64,000 nt of DNA, taken from assembly GCA_963920765.1 (NCBI GenBank), contig OY987250.1, positions 4,340,001-4,404,000 of the forward strand, read 5' to 3'. Of this stretch, positions 1-12,600 are shown in pieces (the stretch's first letter is position 1; every line of letters begins with the position of its first letter). Source of the DNA: Ulota crispa. Taxonomy: Eukaryota; Streptophyta; Bryopsida; Orthotrichales; Orthotrichaceae. The translations under genes and the position numbers were made by a program. Under the pieces are notes generated by a model. That model ran no database searches. It was not told where the DNA came from and worked only from the letters and a program-made list of their open reading frames with translations.

Positions 1-246
1 CCATGTCATGAGAGCCAGTGGAAGAGGCAAAAAGATATTGTACATTTAATAGCAAAAAGGTTATGTCCCGGAAGAGGATTAGATTTTTTGCATGTTCATA
101 TTATTATAGTTAAAATTTTGCAACTATTTGAATTGTCTCCTTTATATGCTGATGTTAAACCTTTCAAGACATCTGATACTATTGAGTGGGGTGTAATCCA
201 TCTTTTAAGGAAACCATTGGTAGCTTGTTTAAAGCCTCACTCGTAA
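1..246 (+). other. open 3' fragment of an unidentified ORF
   Basis: Frame 1 is open from the first base of the window to a TAA at 244-246, about 81 codons, which is long for this AT-rich DNA. The sequence has no start in the window, so it could be the last exon of a gene or a transposon fragment that begins upstream. I do not recognise a domain. It holds a mixed hydrophobic and basic composition with a Trp-Lys-Arg start and a Leu-Leu-Arg-Lys-Pro stretch near the end. Coding status is unproven. Confidence 0.2.
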
Positions 247-3200
247 ATTTATTACTTTGTATGTGTTTCACCTTTCTAAAATTTCATAGTTAGCAATATG
301 TAGTTATTATCTTTATTTGATCAACTATTTAAAAAGCAGTATATAAGCTGTTATATTTCCTACTTTTTGAAATTTAAGTTTTACCAATAGTTTGCAATAA
401 AGGTGGTACAAGTTTTCGATCAACAACAAGAAATTAAACCGGATGTTAATAAAATACTTATGTTAAATGATCTGTGGTAAATTCTTTAAACAAAGCGTTG
501 CAATTTTTTTAAATTGAAACATAAATACTGACATTTTTATACAACATAAGAAACAAAAACATGGAATTGGATTAAAATGTCTCATATAATAGTTGTAGTT
601 TGGAGTCTTGAATGGAATGTATTTTAATTTCAAAGGTGTTTTCTTTCAATTGCTAAGAACAGAAACTTTTTACAATCAATATTATGATTTTCAATAGGCT
701 TAATATTACATGTGTTTATTTTTATATTTTGGTTGAATAATCAATGTAGGTGATCAATGTTTTTGCTTTGGATGATTGTATTTTGAGGACACGTGATGTC
801 ATTTTTTTTTTAAATCCTTTAAAAAGAGTAGTTGTTGGATAAGCAATATGCTTTTGGTTTTGTTAAAAAATCACCAACTGGTTATGCTAATTCAATATTC
901 TATGACAAGTTTTTAGAACATATGTTTTTGATAATAAAAACCTCACATTAATTGTTTAAAATTCACACTTATGGGAGTATGCACACAAGTGTGTATTAAC
1001 TTTTTTGACTTATTTCAAAATTTCAACAAATAATTGTACAACAAAAAAAGAAAAAAGAAATGGTCAATTTTGATATTGTGCTCTATTGTCTAATTCAAAC
1101 AAAAATCTAAAAGAAATTAGGATGCATGGTTGTAAAATTATTTTCTTTTCAAGACTGTGCACGTCCTCCAATGCAATTGCTCACCTCCTTAATTTGTGCA
1201 ATTGTCATGGAATAGAAAAAATGGAAGCCAATTAATTTAAAGTGCACTTGAAGGTAAGCTTTTAGGAATATTTAAAATATACATGTACAACAATCAATTT
1301 TGGAATTCTATTCCTTTTATACTTCGAATTTGGAATTTTATTCTTTTGTCCAATTTTAGAGTCAATACAAAAATATTTCTTCCCCCTTTTTTTACTTCAT
1401 GTAACATTAAAAAATTTAACCAACTTTATTTTAAATTCAAAATTTGGATTATTTTCCATTGTAGATGATTTGTAAAATTCTTTAAAGTAATTTTCAAACT
1501 CTTGCACTCATTGAGACAAATTTGATAACTCTACTTTAGTGCCACATGATGCCACATCATCTAATCTTTGGAAGCACAAAATTGTTGATGCATGGGCTTT
1601 GAGTCACTTTGAGATTCCCACCAAACAAGCTAGCTTCAACATGTGCACCATGACGGTATTGTTTAAAGATCTTAGATCTAGGTTGCAAGCCATTCATGAA
1701 AGTTTGGCATTTTTCATGTTTTGCCATAATCTACATGCATGGTTGTGGAATTACAGTTCTCACATTCACAATTAGGCTAGAGATTTCACTTACACTAATT
1801 TAAAGTATCATTGTTTATCTAAACTCAAAAAAGCTTTGCTACCAAGGAAATATTTTTGCTATTACAAATGGATCATTCAAGAGAGTATAGTTTAGATGGT
1901 GGTTTTTGCACCTATTTCACATTGTTGTTACTATAGCATGCTCCTTGATTGGTGTAAAACCTCCTCAACTTAATAAAGGCAATTTTGTTCTTCATTGGTA
2001 AAGCCATTTCAGATTTCAAAAAAGTAAAAACAAATGCTTTCAATGTGAACAACAACCTTTATTATGAGACTAATAATCTCTAATGGGCAAAGGCGCATCA
2101 ACAACTTTGACGCTTCTTTGCATAGTGCATGATGTTGTGTAAATATAGATTGCCATACACAACACATCAAGTAGCTAACTACAATTTCAAATACAAAAAT
2201 TAAACTTCAATTCAAAATGCATCATAAGTACACTTGCAAATGCCCCCACTAGCTAATAATGGAGCCTTGCCACCCCAAATAAAGCACCCAAAACAAAAAC
2301 ATGTTTGAAAGCTAGTTCCCATCAAGTTTGGCATCCGTATTCTAAATGACTAGCTAATTTTACAACGTTGATTCAATATTAAAGTAGAATATTTCATACA
2401 TTTAAAATTTCAAAATATAACATTTATTGACTAAATTTTGTATTGTTTAGATTTTCAAAATTTGCACGTACAGTACAAGCATTCTATGTTAGAAAATGTA
2501 TTTTTTATGCATCTCAAATAACCAATATTATTAGTTTAAAGATATTGCCTTCGAAGAATCAACACAAACTAGAATTTCATATTCAAAACTAATTTGGACA
2601 AATTTATTAAAAAAATCCAAAAAATCTCAAATTTGAAAATTTATAAATTTTTTAATTCATAAATTGTAAATTTTATATTAATATTGAATAAATCTCAATT
2701 AAATGATTGATTGACATATTTACCAATTATCTAATATAAGAGTGTGTAAAATTAGGATTATAATACATTATTGTACTTGCAAGGAAAATAATAATTTAAG
2801 CAACAAATAAAGACTTCCTACTCTTCTTATGTTACCAAGTGATCCAAAGGTCACTTTTTTCACTTCTTACAATTGTGTTCACTTATAAATGCCACTTTAG
2901 GATTACTATCAATCATGTTGGTTGAATTTTTAGGTTTATATAATGATAAAATATTCTATTTATTGGGGTTTTGTGATCAACTTCCAAGCTTGCTAAAAAT
3001 GCCATGGTATTGTTTTTTAAGTACTACTAAGCATATTGCTCTTGACCAAGTACCAATTTTTTTGGGAAATCCATGTTAGTGGAAATGACTTTTACAACAG
3101 CTTGCAATTGCAATAAACTGAAGAATTTATTTATGAAAACCAAAAAATAGGAAAAAAATGTTTGATTCATCCTAGACAACATTGAGGGAGGTTTTCAAGC

Positions 3201-3340
3201 TTCACCAACTAAAATCCAATATTTTTCAATTTCAATTAAGTTTCTTAGGCATGCACCACACATCTCTTATAATCATATTACATAATACTCATATTAGATA
3301 TTTTTTGGAGAATGCCAATTATTCATTTATTTATAGAAAA
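247..3340. other. AT-rich intergenic DNA, no gene seen
   Basis: Very AT-rich sequence with many homopolymer runs. Open frames are short and none resembles a known protein. No tRNA, terminal repeat pair or long tandem array was recognised here. It probably consists of old, decayed transposon sequence, but this is inference. Confidence 0.5.
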
Positions 3341-3585
3341 AATCTCACGGATACTTGTGAAGTTTGCACTATTTGCATAGATCAATACTCCTCTTTTTTC
3401 AGAATTTGCACAAATACTCTTGAGTCAAAAATTTTAGGCGTTTATTTTGTTGTGTATACCACTTCCCTTCTTCCTTTATGCGCATGTTGCTTCCTTTTTA
3501 TTCATTACATTCCCTTTTACAACATTTGCCATAAAGGAAGTACAAGCACATCAAATAAATGCCTAAAAATTATGGTCCAAGGGTA
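3341..3585 (+). mobile_element. family B palindromic MITE, partial copy
   Basis: The left part matches the terminal arm of family B (aaatctcacggatacttgtg then aagtttgcac), continues through the shared inner segment with TTAGGCGTTTATTTTGTTGTG, and returns with the inverse near 3565-3585 (aatgcctaaaaattatggtcc). The right terminal arm is missing. Compare the complete copies at 20355-20658 and 57750-58070. Confidence 0.6.
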
Positions 3586-3959
3586 AGGTAGAATACCATA
3601 AACTGTACCCCCCCTCTAATGGTAGAGTAGACTGTTCTAAAACCAACATTAGCTGGCTCTAAAAAAGATTTTGAAAGATTTTGAAAATGTACTTTTTTCT
3701 TGGATTTGATTGGTTTACACTTGTTTTCAATTAAAGTTCTAGAGGTAACCATTTTAGGTGAACCTATGAAACAAGAGTGGGTCCAAATGAAGAATCCACA
3801 TTTATATTGCATAAAAAATTCAATTATGAGGATTTTTTTTTTTCATTCTTCCTTATCCTTGTTTTTACACAATTGAGCTCAATTTTTCAAGAAATCCCCC
3901 ATATCTTACAAATTAAAATGCTTATTTTAACGGTTTATGATATTCCTACTAGGAAGTGA

Positions 3960-4323
3960 TATGTGTACCACACCCTTTGAACTATTGTACCACACCCCGG
4001 GGTAAATTTTAGATTTCTACTATTAAAAAAGCTGAATTTGAGAATTTGGAATTCAAATTTGGACTTAGAGACCATGTTTTAGTCTAGAACCACAAAGAAA
4101 ATTTGCAATTCAACAACACCCAATGAAAAAGTTTAGTTAGGGAGAAAAATGTTACTCTTACTTTTGTTTGTAAAAAAAGATAAGCTTTTTCATTGGATGT
4201 TGTTGAATTGTACCTTTTTTTAATGGTTCTAGACTAAATCATGGCCTCTAAGTTCAATGATAGAAGTCTAAAATTTACCGCGGGGGTGTGGTACAGTAGT
4301 TCAAAGGGTGTGGTACGCATATC
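3960..4323. mobile_element. foldback element, GTACCACACCC termini
   Basis: Both ends carry an inverted repeat: gatatgtgtaccacaccctt at the left and its complement ending ggtgtggtacgcatatc at the right. Inside, the arms continue to pair (TAGATTTCTACTATT region against the 4260s; CCAATGAAAAAG against CTTTTTCATTGG). It is non-coding and shaped like a MITE of about 364 bp. Partial relatives occur near 27430-27560 and 63340-63500. The superfamily is not clear because no convincing target duplication is visible. Confidence 0.6.
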
Positions 4324-4366
4324 AATGCCCATTCCTACCTTATGCAAGTATCCACAAAATTTTCCC

Positions 4367-4614
4367 TTAACCCTTAAGTGCCCCACAAGCGATAAATGGG
4401 GAGCTCAGTTTTTAAAAATGTCCACGTTTTACTCTTATCCTCTTCTTAATGGTAAAGTCAAAGAACTTGTACTTTTTCATGTATTTTTAGGCATGTATCT
4501 ACCACCACTTAAAAAAATTCAAACTAATTGGCTCTACTTAGGTAATACTTTTATTAAACTAAGTACACAAGGATATGGATTTGAGTGAATATGGCCTGGG
4601 CGCTCAGGAGTTAA
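4367..4614. mobile_element. TTAA element A1 (piggyBac-like MITE)
   Basis: The left end is TTAACCCTTAAGTGCCCC and the right end, read on the opposite strand, is TTAACTCCTGAGCGCCC. TTAA flanks both sides. At 248 bp it is among the shortest of the family. Non-coding. It sits directly before the GC-rich 5' region of the CLU gene. Confidence 0.6.
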
Positions 4615-6692
4615 TTATTTTCCCATTTCAACCGACCGGCTGACTTAGTATTAACAGCCGGTTCGTCCCGGTCATTGGTCCGGCAGTCCCAGCCATACGA
4701 TCACTCTGGATAAGATCCCAAGAACCGAGGGACACGATCACCCCTCGTCATGCTCGACACAGGAAGGTACTGTCCTGTGCAGGTTCTCAGCACACCATAC
4801 TCAAAAGCCCGGTCGCATTCTGTCGACGGTAGCAACTGGTACCGACCGACCAACCTTCCGGTTGCCTTGGGGTCTAGGGTTTTTGGAGTGGACACCATCC
4901 GCACCACACAAGAGCCGAGGGGAGCTTGCTGGTGCGGATTTTTCCATCTCTCTCTCGTCGTTGCTACCAAAGCTTCGCAGCAGCCATCGCCGTGAAACGC
5001 ATTCAATTACTCCCTCACGGCCTTTTCTTCCTCGGTTCGTCTCTCTTACCTAATCCTTTTTGCTCAATTTCTGAAGTCCCGAGGTGCATTCTACTGATTC
5101 CTGAATGATTTGGAGTTTTCGGACAATTTTTATTTGAATGTGAGCATTGTTGGAGTTATTTGCGCCCTTCGTGAAGACGGTATTGAAATTTACTTCACCT
5201 AATCCTTTTTGCGCAATTTCTGAAGTCCCGAGGTGCATTCTACTGATTCCTGAATGATTTTGAATATATCAGACTTTGTGAGCATTGTTGGAGTTCTTTG
5301 CGCGCTTTGTGAACTCGTTGTTGAATCTTATATTGCGTTTGAATTCTTATGGTTGTGAGGAGATTGGTTAACGTTTGTGGTGTTGCAATGCATTGTTACG
5401 TGGATTTAAATTATTCCATTTCTATACTTTTGTCGGGGAATCGTTCGCAATTCTTTCAACATCTGTGTTGTATTTGGAAGATTTGAGCAGAATTTTATCT
5501 TTAGGCCTTTGTTTGGACGACGCTCTATCTTTGTTCGACAAGCATTCAAATTACTAATGTCAACGTGTGACAATTGGAATTTGGTAGAGGGAAAACGAGC
5601 TACTGCATTGCCTGAGGTGTTCGGCTTTTTTGAGACGTCTCGTGGTTTAGTATCATTGCAATGCCAGGAACTTTATTTACTGCAGATCATACATTATTAT
5701 AAACATGAAGAAAATGTAGTCAACATAATTCTGTTTGTGCGAATTCTTAAAAGTTATTTGACGCAATTTTGCTGAATATAGTATTTTCTTCATTGGAATT
5801 TTCATATTAATGGAACCTCTTGTTTTCAACCTGACTTTACTGGAAATGTGCATTTTTACTAACAGCATGGCCTTTGGCAAACTTGAGGAAACCCTACGCA
5901 CCTTCTTTGGTGTTGTAGCAGCCTTTTAATCAATTGACTACCTGAATCAACCATATTTTTTCAGAACGTCATTATCTTGGAATCAAATCGTAGAATGACG
6001 TTCTCTCTAAAATCAAAAATTTCATAGTTCCAATTGTTCCAAGAATCAATTTGTGGAGTGTCTTGTTACTGGCATTTTGCAATTTGATTGATTGAGGAGA
6101 AAAGCTTCCAAATATCTCTCACGAACAACAGCTTTCTTATTGAAGCTTGCTGTGTATATTTCCATGCGCAGGGTTTGCCACTAAGACCTGAACACAGTCG
6201 GACAAGTTTCTGAAGGTCGAAGATTGACGTGTTGCTCATGTAACCTACACTTGCGTGTGTGTATTGGCTATTGAGCCATCAGAATAAATTGTCAAAAAAA
6301 GGCAGGTATAGCTCCAACCTTTTATAGAAATAGAATTGAGAATCACTCAGAAGATCTTGATCATGTGCAACCATTTTTTTCCACTAATGCCATTCAGTAC
6401 AGCATCTGGAGTACGTGAAGAGGATTTACCTGATTACTGTAGTTATAGGTCTTTCTGTATATCCCATCTCGGGCTACTGTGATGGAACCTCTGGCAAATA
6501 GTGGTACAAAGAGTTACCATTTTGCAGGTTTCTGGCAGCTTCTTATCGTTGCTTTTTAGACCAAAGAGAATCGGTAGTGGTGAAGCATTCTTTTCCTGAG
6601 CGGGATATTGTTACAGTCAAATGCTTTTTGTTATTTTGTGATGATTTCGTGTAACTCTGGAAGAGTTGTTGCTATATCTTCAGGGCTTAGAA
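4615..6692 (+). promoter_or_regulatory. CLU upstream region and 5' leader with leader intron
   Basis: A GC-rich island (about 4620-5050) stands out from the AT-rich surroundings and probably holds the promoter. Short overlapping ORFs on both strands there have no recognisable product. A splice acceptor (atatcttcag) ends at 6683, ten bases before the CLU ATG, so a leader intron ends there; its donor cannot be placed with certainty. The leader also contains a tandem duplication at 5048-5330. Confidence 0.45.
5048..5330 (+). repeat. tandem duplication, about 148-bp unit, in CLU leader
   Basis: The segment beginning acctaatcctttttgc and running through gaagtcccgaggtgcattc occurs at 5048 and again at 5197 with few changes. 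Both copies also share the later tgagcattgttggagtt segment, so the whole unit of about 148 bp is duplicated head to tail. Confidence 0.75.
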
Positions 6693-9600
6693 ATGGCGGG
6701 AAAGTCCAGTAAAGGCAAAAGCAAGGGCAAAGGCAAAGCCGAATCAAGTGTTGGTACAGCGACAGTGGCTTCTAAAGAAGTTCAACCCCTTGTCAGTGCA
6801 ACGGGCCTTCCTGATCTGGTTTTGAAGAAGGCCCCTATTGTACCTGCTGTTCAACAAGCATTGGGAACGTCCAATGAAGATGTTGTTGCCGAGCTGCTTG
6901 AAGTGGAAACTGTGGCACCCGCCTCTGAGAAAACTGAGGAAAGCGAAGTAACAAGCATTGATGAGAAAAAATCGAGTTCTAACGAAGCTGAAACTCAGGA
7001 AGGGAGTGGCAATGGAGACGCGGATGGAGATGGTAAGGCTGGTTATTCGCTGATGACTCTAGTCTCTTGTCATGCGGGTTTGACCTAATGCTCCAGTTTG
7101 CCGAATGCTTCTCTGGACCGTTGGTTTGAGAAGTTTTTTGTTGTGATTTTCAGCAGAGCTATTGCTCTATCCAATTACTGTCAAGGGACCAGGTGGGGAG
7201 ACGCTTGAGTTGCAGGTACTTTACGCAGCAGTGTTTGGTTGAAGTCGTGTCCATTGTGACGACTATGTGCATTGCTTGAGGAAATTCTGGAGTTAACAAA
7301 GAACTTTATGGATTTACTTTTCTAGAGATACGCTTGTTGGGCCTCTTCTAAAGAGCTATGTGAAGGTCTTTTCGTATTGCATTAATTTTTTGCCTTACAG
7401 CATTCTACTGAACTCTGTAACAGGTCAATCCAGGCGACTCGGTCATGGATTTACGCCAGTTCCTTCTGGATGCACCAGAGACGTGCTTTTATACATGTTA
7501 TGATCTTATATTAAATTCGGCTGAGGGTGTTCGATATCACCTGGCGGAGTATCTTGAAATCGGCGAGGTTGCTGATATTAGTGCTGGAGGTTGTTCGTTG
7601 GAGATGATAAATGGTATATTACATAGCTCATTGTTAAAGGTTGCTTTTAAGGGCATCCCTGCGCAAGATTTTCTTTTTTGTAGTCCTGTAGAGTATGGAA
7701 TTTGTACTAGGTTCTAAATTTCTTCTTTGTGTTTCTGTGTATAGCCTTGTACGATGATAGGATGGTACGAGCTCATGTTCGACGTACAAGGGATTTGATC
7801 TCTACAGAGCTCATCCATTCTTCCCTGTCAACAGCACTTGCAGTTGAGTATGAAGCGAAGCAGGCTGAAAGTGCAGGTATATATCTCTTCATTTATTTGC
7901 CTGCATCGCATTAGGGCATGTTGACATCTCTTGCCTTGTTTACGTAACTTGCTTGCAGAGGTATTCAAGCTAGGAATTGACTTATGGATGTTCATGAGCT
8001 GCAGGCGAGGCTAAGGACAATTCTACATCCAAGGATAAGGCTGCTGGTAATTATTCAATCCTAGAGTAATGTTTCGGGAAGTAGTAAATCAGGGCTGAGC
8101 GGTCTATTCAGGAGTTGTTGCTTTTTGTTTTGTTCTTGTTCTATTACTGTTTGTGTCGTGTTGTTTGAGTCTAAACCCACTCGTCCTTAATGTGTCTCTG
8201 AGAGAAAACATCATACCCTCGATTTGTTATATTTGCAAAATTTCTCGTACTGTAAGTACCTTCCTTTGCTAAATTTTTGCTGTTGGATATCGAAATACAA
8301 TGCCTGACTTTGCTTGCCTTAATTTTCTGGGATGTTGTTATTGTGTCCTTTCTGATTTAACTGCAATTTGGAAACAGGATCCGTGAAGATAGAGCTAGCT
8401 GAGTTGGAAGGTGGCCTGGGGTTTATGGAAGATTCTTGTGGTCAATTGAGCTCACTTGTTACGCATCCTGGGTCACAAGAGAATGCGTGCGTGGAGACAA
8501 TTGCCTTCTCGTCATTTAATCCTGTCCCAGGATATCGAAGGTAGTTGTCAACACTGACTATTTGTGCACATGCACTGATCATGAAGTGAAGTTATTCACT
8601 GTTTCAGGTCAATTTTGTAAGATCGCTTGATTCTCTTGTAGAGAGCATTTTTAAGTTCAGATTTTGTGGCATTTTGTGAGGACAGGTTGCTAGGTGACCT
8701 CATTTATCTGGATGTGGTAACCGCTGAAGGCAATAGTTTCTGTATCACTGCACGCACCCGAGGATTTTATGTCAACTCAAGCAAGGATAACATTTTGAAT
8801 GCGGAATCAGCAACTCCAGCTGTTGAAGCCACGACTCTCGTTGGGCTGCTACGGGCACTGAGCGAAAAGTTTGTCTCGGGTATATTTCAAGTGCTGTTGT
8901 CGCTCTTCTATTATGATTTTCACCGAAACCTCTATTTCAGGAATGTTTGGGCAGAGAGGAAATGTCATGGAAGATGGTTTTAGCTGAATTTGTTCACTTC
9001 TTTGAATTCAGCATTTTGTTTCTTTTACTGATATCAATGCTCACTTGTTCCAGCACTCTGGTGCTGTATGATGAGCCATCTTCTTTTTGCTGACGCTCCT
9101 CTAGGTGATGACTGCAGCCGTGCTTGTAGTCATCATTGAAAGCCCAACTACAAAAATGAGAACGCTACTTGTCCTTGAATGAGATCCTGCTCGGCAAAAT
9201 TGTACGTTTCTATAGAAGTTTCTGACAAACATAGTTATGTCCAGGATTCGTGGCGATCTTAGACAAGAAGTCAACAGGGCATCCTTTTGAGAACGTTCCA
9301 GTCCTTTTGCCACCGAATGCTTGGCTTGGCCCACACCCTACTCCTCGTGAGTGATCTCTAACTTTTCGATCTTCTATTTTGTGATGAACCTGTTCAGATT
9401 TTTTAGTTTGAGGTATGTTATCCTGGAAGAGGAATTTTATGACGATTAATTTCATTAACGGTTTCTAGCTTCTTTAGAAACATATTGCCACAGTATAGTA
9501 TTAGAATGCTTCCTACGTAGCGGATGATTGCATTTTTGTATAAGAGGTAAGGGTGGTGCTGAGTTAGTTACGGTGTTTTGAGAGATTGCAGCGCACAAAA

Positions 9601-12600
9601 GAGACATTGCCCGTGCAGAGGATGCCTTGATGGTGCCATACGGCACTGAGGTGGTAGGCATGCAAAGAGACTGGAATGAAGAGCTTCAGTCCTGCAGGGA
9701 ATTTTCACGTGAAAACTTACAGGACAGGTCGGTGCTCAATATTTGCGGTATTCTATGTTGTATCAGTAGTTGTCTTTTTGGTTCATTGATGTGGACTGGC
9801 CCATTTTTTCATTGTGTACATGTTGTCCTGAAATTCTCTTGGTCAGCTTCTGATGTTTACTTAGAAGAGCCGGAAGCGTTTCTCGTTCTACGAGGTTTGG
9901 GGTTTTTTTTTTGACATCTTGAAGGTGATTTCTCCTGTTCTTGCAGAATAATGAGAGATAGAGCTCTCTATAAGGTAAACTGCGACTTTGTGGAAGCTGC
10001 AATGAAAGGAGCTAAAGCTGTAATAAACCGATGTATTCCACCTATCAATCCCACGGATCCTGATCGATTTCACATGTGAGTATGCAATCATGACTGCGAT
10101 TGATTCACATCTAATTCACAGAAAATCTAGGGCTCAGGCTTCTATAAACAAACAAATAAAAATGCGATGGACTCTGTATTTTTCGTGTACTGTATGTTCT
10201 TCTCTGCAGGGATAACAAGTTGAGAATTATGAGTCAATTAAAGTGAACGTAATTTCCTTTGCGGGGCACTTCATGTTGCTTTCTAAACTTTGACGAAGTA
10301 CTCGTACTTGCAGGTATGTACACAACAATATCTTTTTCAGCTTTGCTGTTGATGGAGACTTTGCTCTAATGCAGCAAATGAAAGAGCAAACTCTTCAGAC
10401 TGACGAGAGCTCAACGGAAAAACCGAGTCCCTCAAATGGAGATGTTAAGTTAGATAATGCTGAAACTAATGAGAGTAGTGCATCTGTGAACGGGGATGTA
10501 AATGCTGCCGTAGCTATTGTTGAAAGCGAACAAGCAACATATGCATCTGCAAACAATGACTTAAAAGGAACAAAGGCTTACAACAATGCAGATGTGTCCG
10601 GGCTATATACTCTTGCAATGGCTATCATCGACTACAGAGGTCATAGAGTGGTTGCTCAGGTGGGTACCCTACACCTCAGCACATTTTGATTTATGGAATT
10701 TGAACTAGGTTCCTGGTTACAATGTTTGGGATAAAGGAATGTTTCACAATCATTGAAGATTCCTTCATATCAAGGGAACAATTTGGAGGTAATTTATAGG
10801 TGAAATTGCATTCTCGTGGAGTGCCATGCATGCTAGGGTGGATATGTCCGATGTCAAGTAGTTGAGAACAATTGTTTTTTGGGATGCAGAGTATCATACC
10901 TGGAATTCTGCAAGGTGATAAGACTGAGTCGTTGCTTTATGGATCAGTTGACAACGGGAAAAAGATTGCCTGGAACGAGAAATTCCATGCCAAGGTCAGC
11001 ATTTACACGACTCCAAGGATGCAGCATTTATCTAAAATCTTTACGTTAGTAGTTTGTTTTGACGTGAAGGATTGAATTTGACGAGCACAACTGTTCTTCT
11101 GTTTATCAGGCATTGGAAGCAGGAAAGTTGCTGCATATCAAGGAACACACTGTGCTGGATGGAGCTGGGAAGACTGTGACAATGTGTGCTCCGGTTGAAT
11201 GCAAGGGTATTGTTGGCAGTGATGACCGGTATGTGATGTTGGTAACTTCTGGTTTCAGAATTGTTGGTCATTGAGCAGCTCATTGAGAATTTTAATCTTA
11301 TCCCACTTTTACTATCTAGTTGAGAAATTGGTATAGTAGATTAGGATAGCCAAGTCTTTTTTCACATTGAAGAATGCATGATGCAGGCACTACCTTCTTG
11401 ATCTAATGAGGACAACACCAAGAGACGTCAACTACACAGGACCTGGATCTAGACTTTGTATTCTTAGACCAGAACTTGTGGCCGTGTTCTGCCAAGTAAG
11501 TGTTTGTTCAGGTTGTGTTAATGCTGCAACGCCAGCTTGAGCATTTGGCCTCTGCGTTGAAGATTTGAGCAGCATTACTGGATGCCTTCTGTGATGTGCA
11601 ACATATTATATGGAGATTTAGGCTGACTAGCTTGTTGTTGCATCTCACGATTGCAGGTTGAGGCTCAAGAGAGAGTGAAAATCGGCAAATCTGATGATGG
11701 TCAGACCGATGAAAAAGCCTTGGTTCAGGAGGAGCTCTTAAAAATTGTGCTTAATCCCAATGTTTTCACGGACTTTAAAGTAGCTGGTAGCCAAGAGGTA
11801 AGGATTCTTAGAGATGTGATGAATTTTTTTAGATATTTCTTTTCAATTTTGGTTTTGTTCTATGAACTTGAAGTTAGATAGGCTGCTTCTTGAAGTAAGG
11901 TTGGATCTTGACGGTGTTAAGCGGTGACAACGTTTTTTGTTGATGTTTTTTGTTCTGGATCTTCTACAACAGGAAATTGAAGCAGATGAAGAGCTGGTGA
12001 GAAAAGCAGGAAAGCACCTCAAAGAGACAGTGTTACCGAAGTTTATTGCGGACCTGAGTAGCTTGGAGGTGTCTCCCATGGATGGCCCTACTTTGACTGA
12101 TGCACTTCATGCCCACGGCATTAACATCCGCTATCTTGGCCAAGTAAGTATAACTTTAGCTTTGGTTTATGCGGATGTTAAAAGCATTGCAAAGGGAGCG
12201 TTGTAGCTACTTTTGGTAATCAATTTTGTCATGTTCAAGCTTTTGCTCAGTATAACTTGATAATATAGTCACACATACGCTGCATCTGATGTTTACTAGT
12301 TTGAGCCTGGATTTGAGATTAAAAGTTCCAGAAAGGTGTATGTAGTCCTCCGTAGGAATAATTTGTCGTGGTTCTTTTTTTCAGGTAGCCAAGAAGGCAG
12401 AGCACTTACCACACATCTGGGATCTGACTGTTGTGGAAATGGTTGTTCGAGCTGCCAAACATGTTCTTAAGGTATGTTCATTATAAATTTATTTCATCCT
12501 CAGTTTTTAACGTTTGAAAAATAGGACCTGTTACGTATGTTCTGGCTTTCCTATGTGAGTAACGTACACCTAGGAAGCCTGGAATTTCTTTTGCTGCTTG

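Noticed and set aside
4701..5108. Overlapping ORFs on both strands in the GC-rich block before CLU
   Set aside because: Length is explained by higher GC content; frames conflict with each other and show no domain. The block fits a promoter and leader better.
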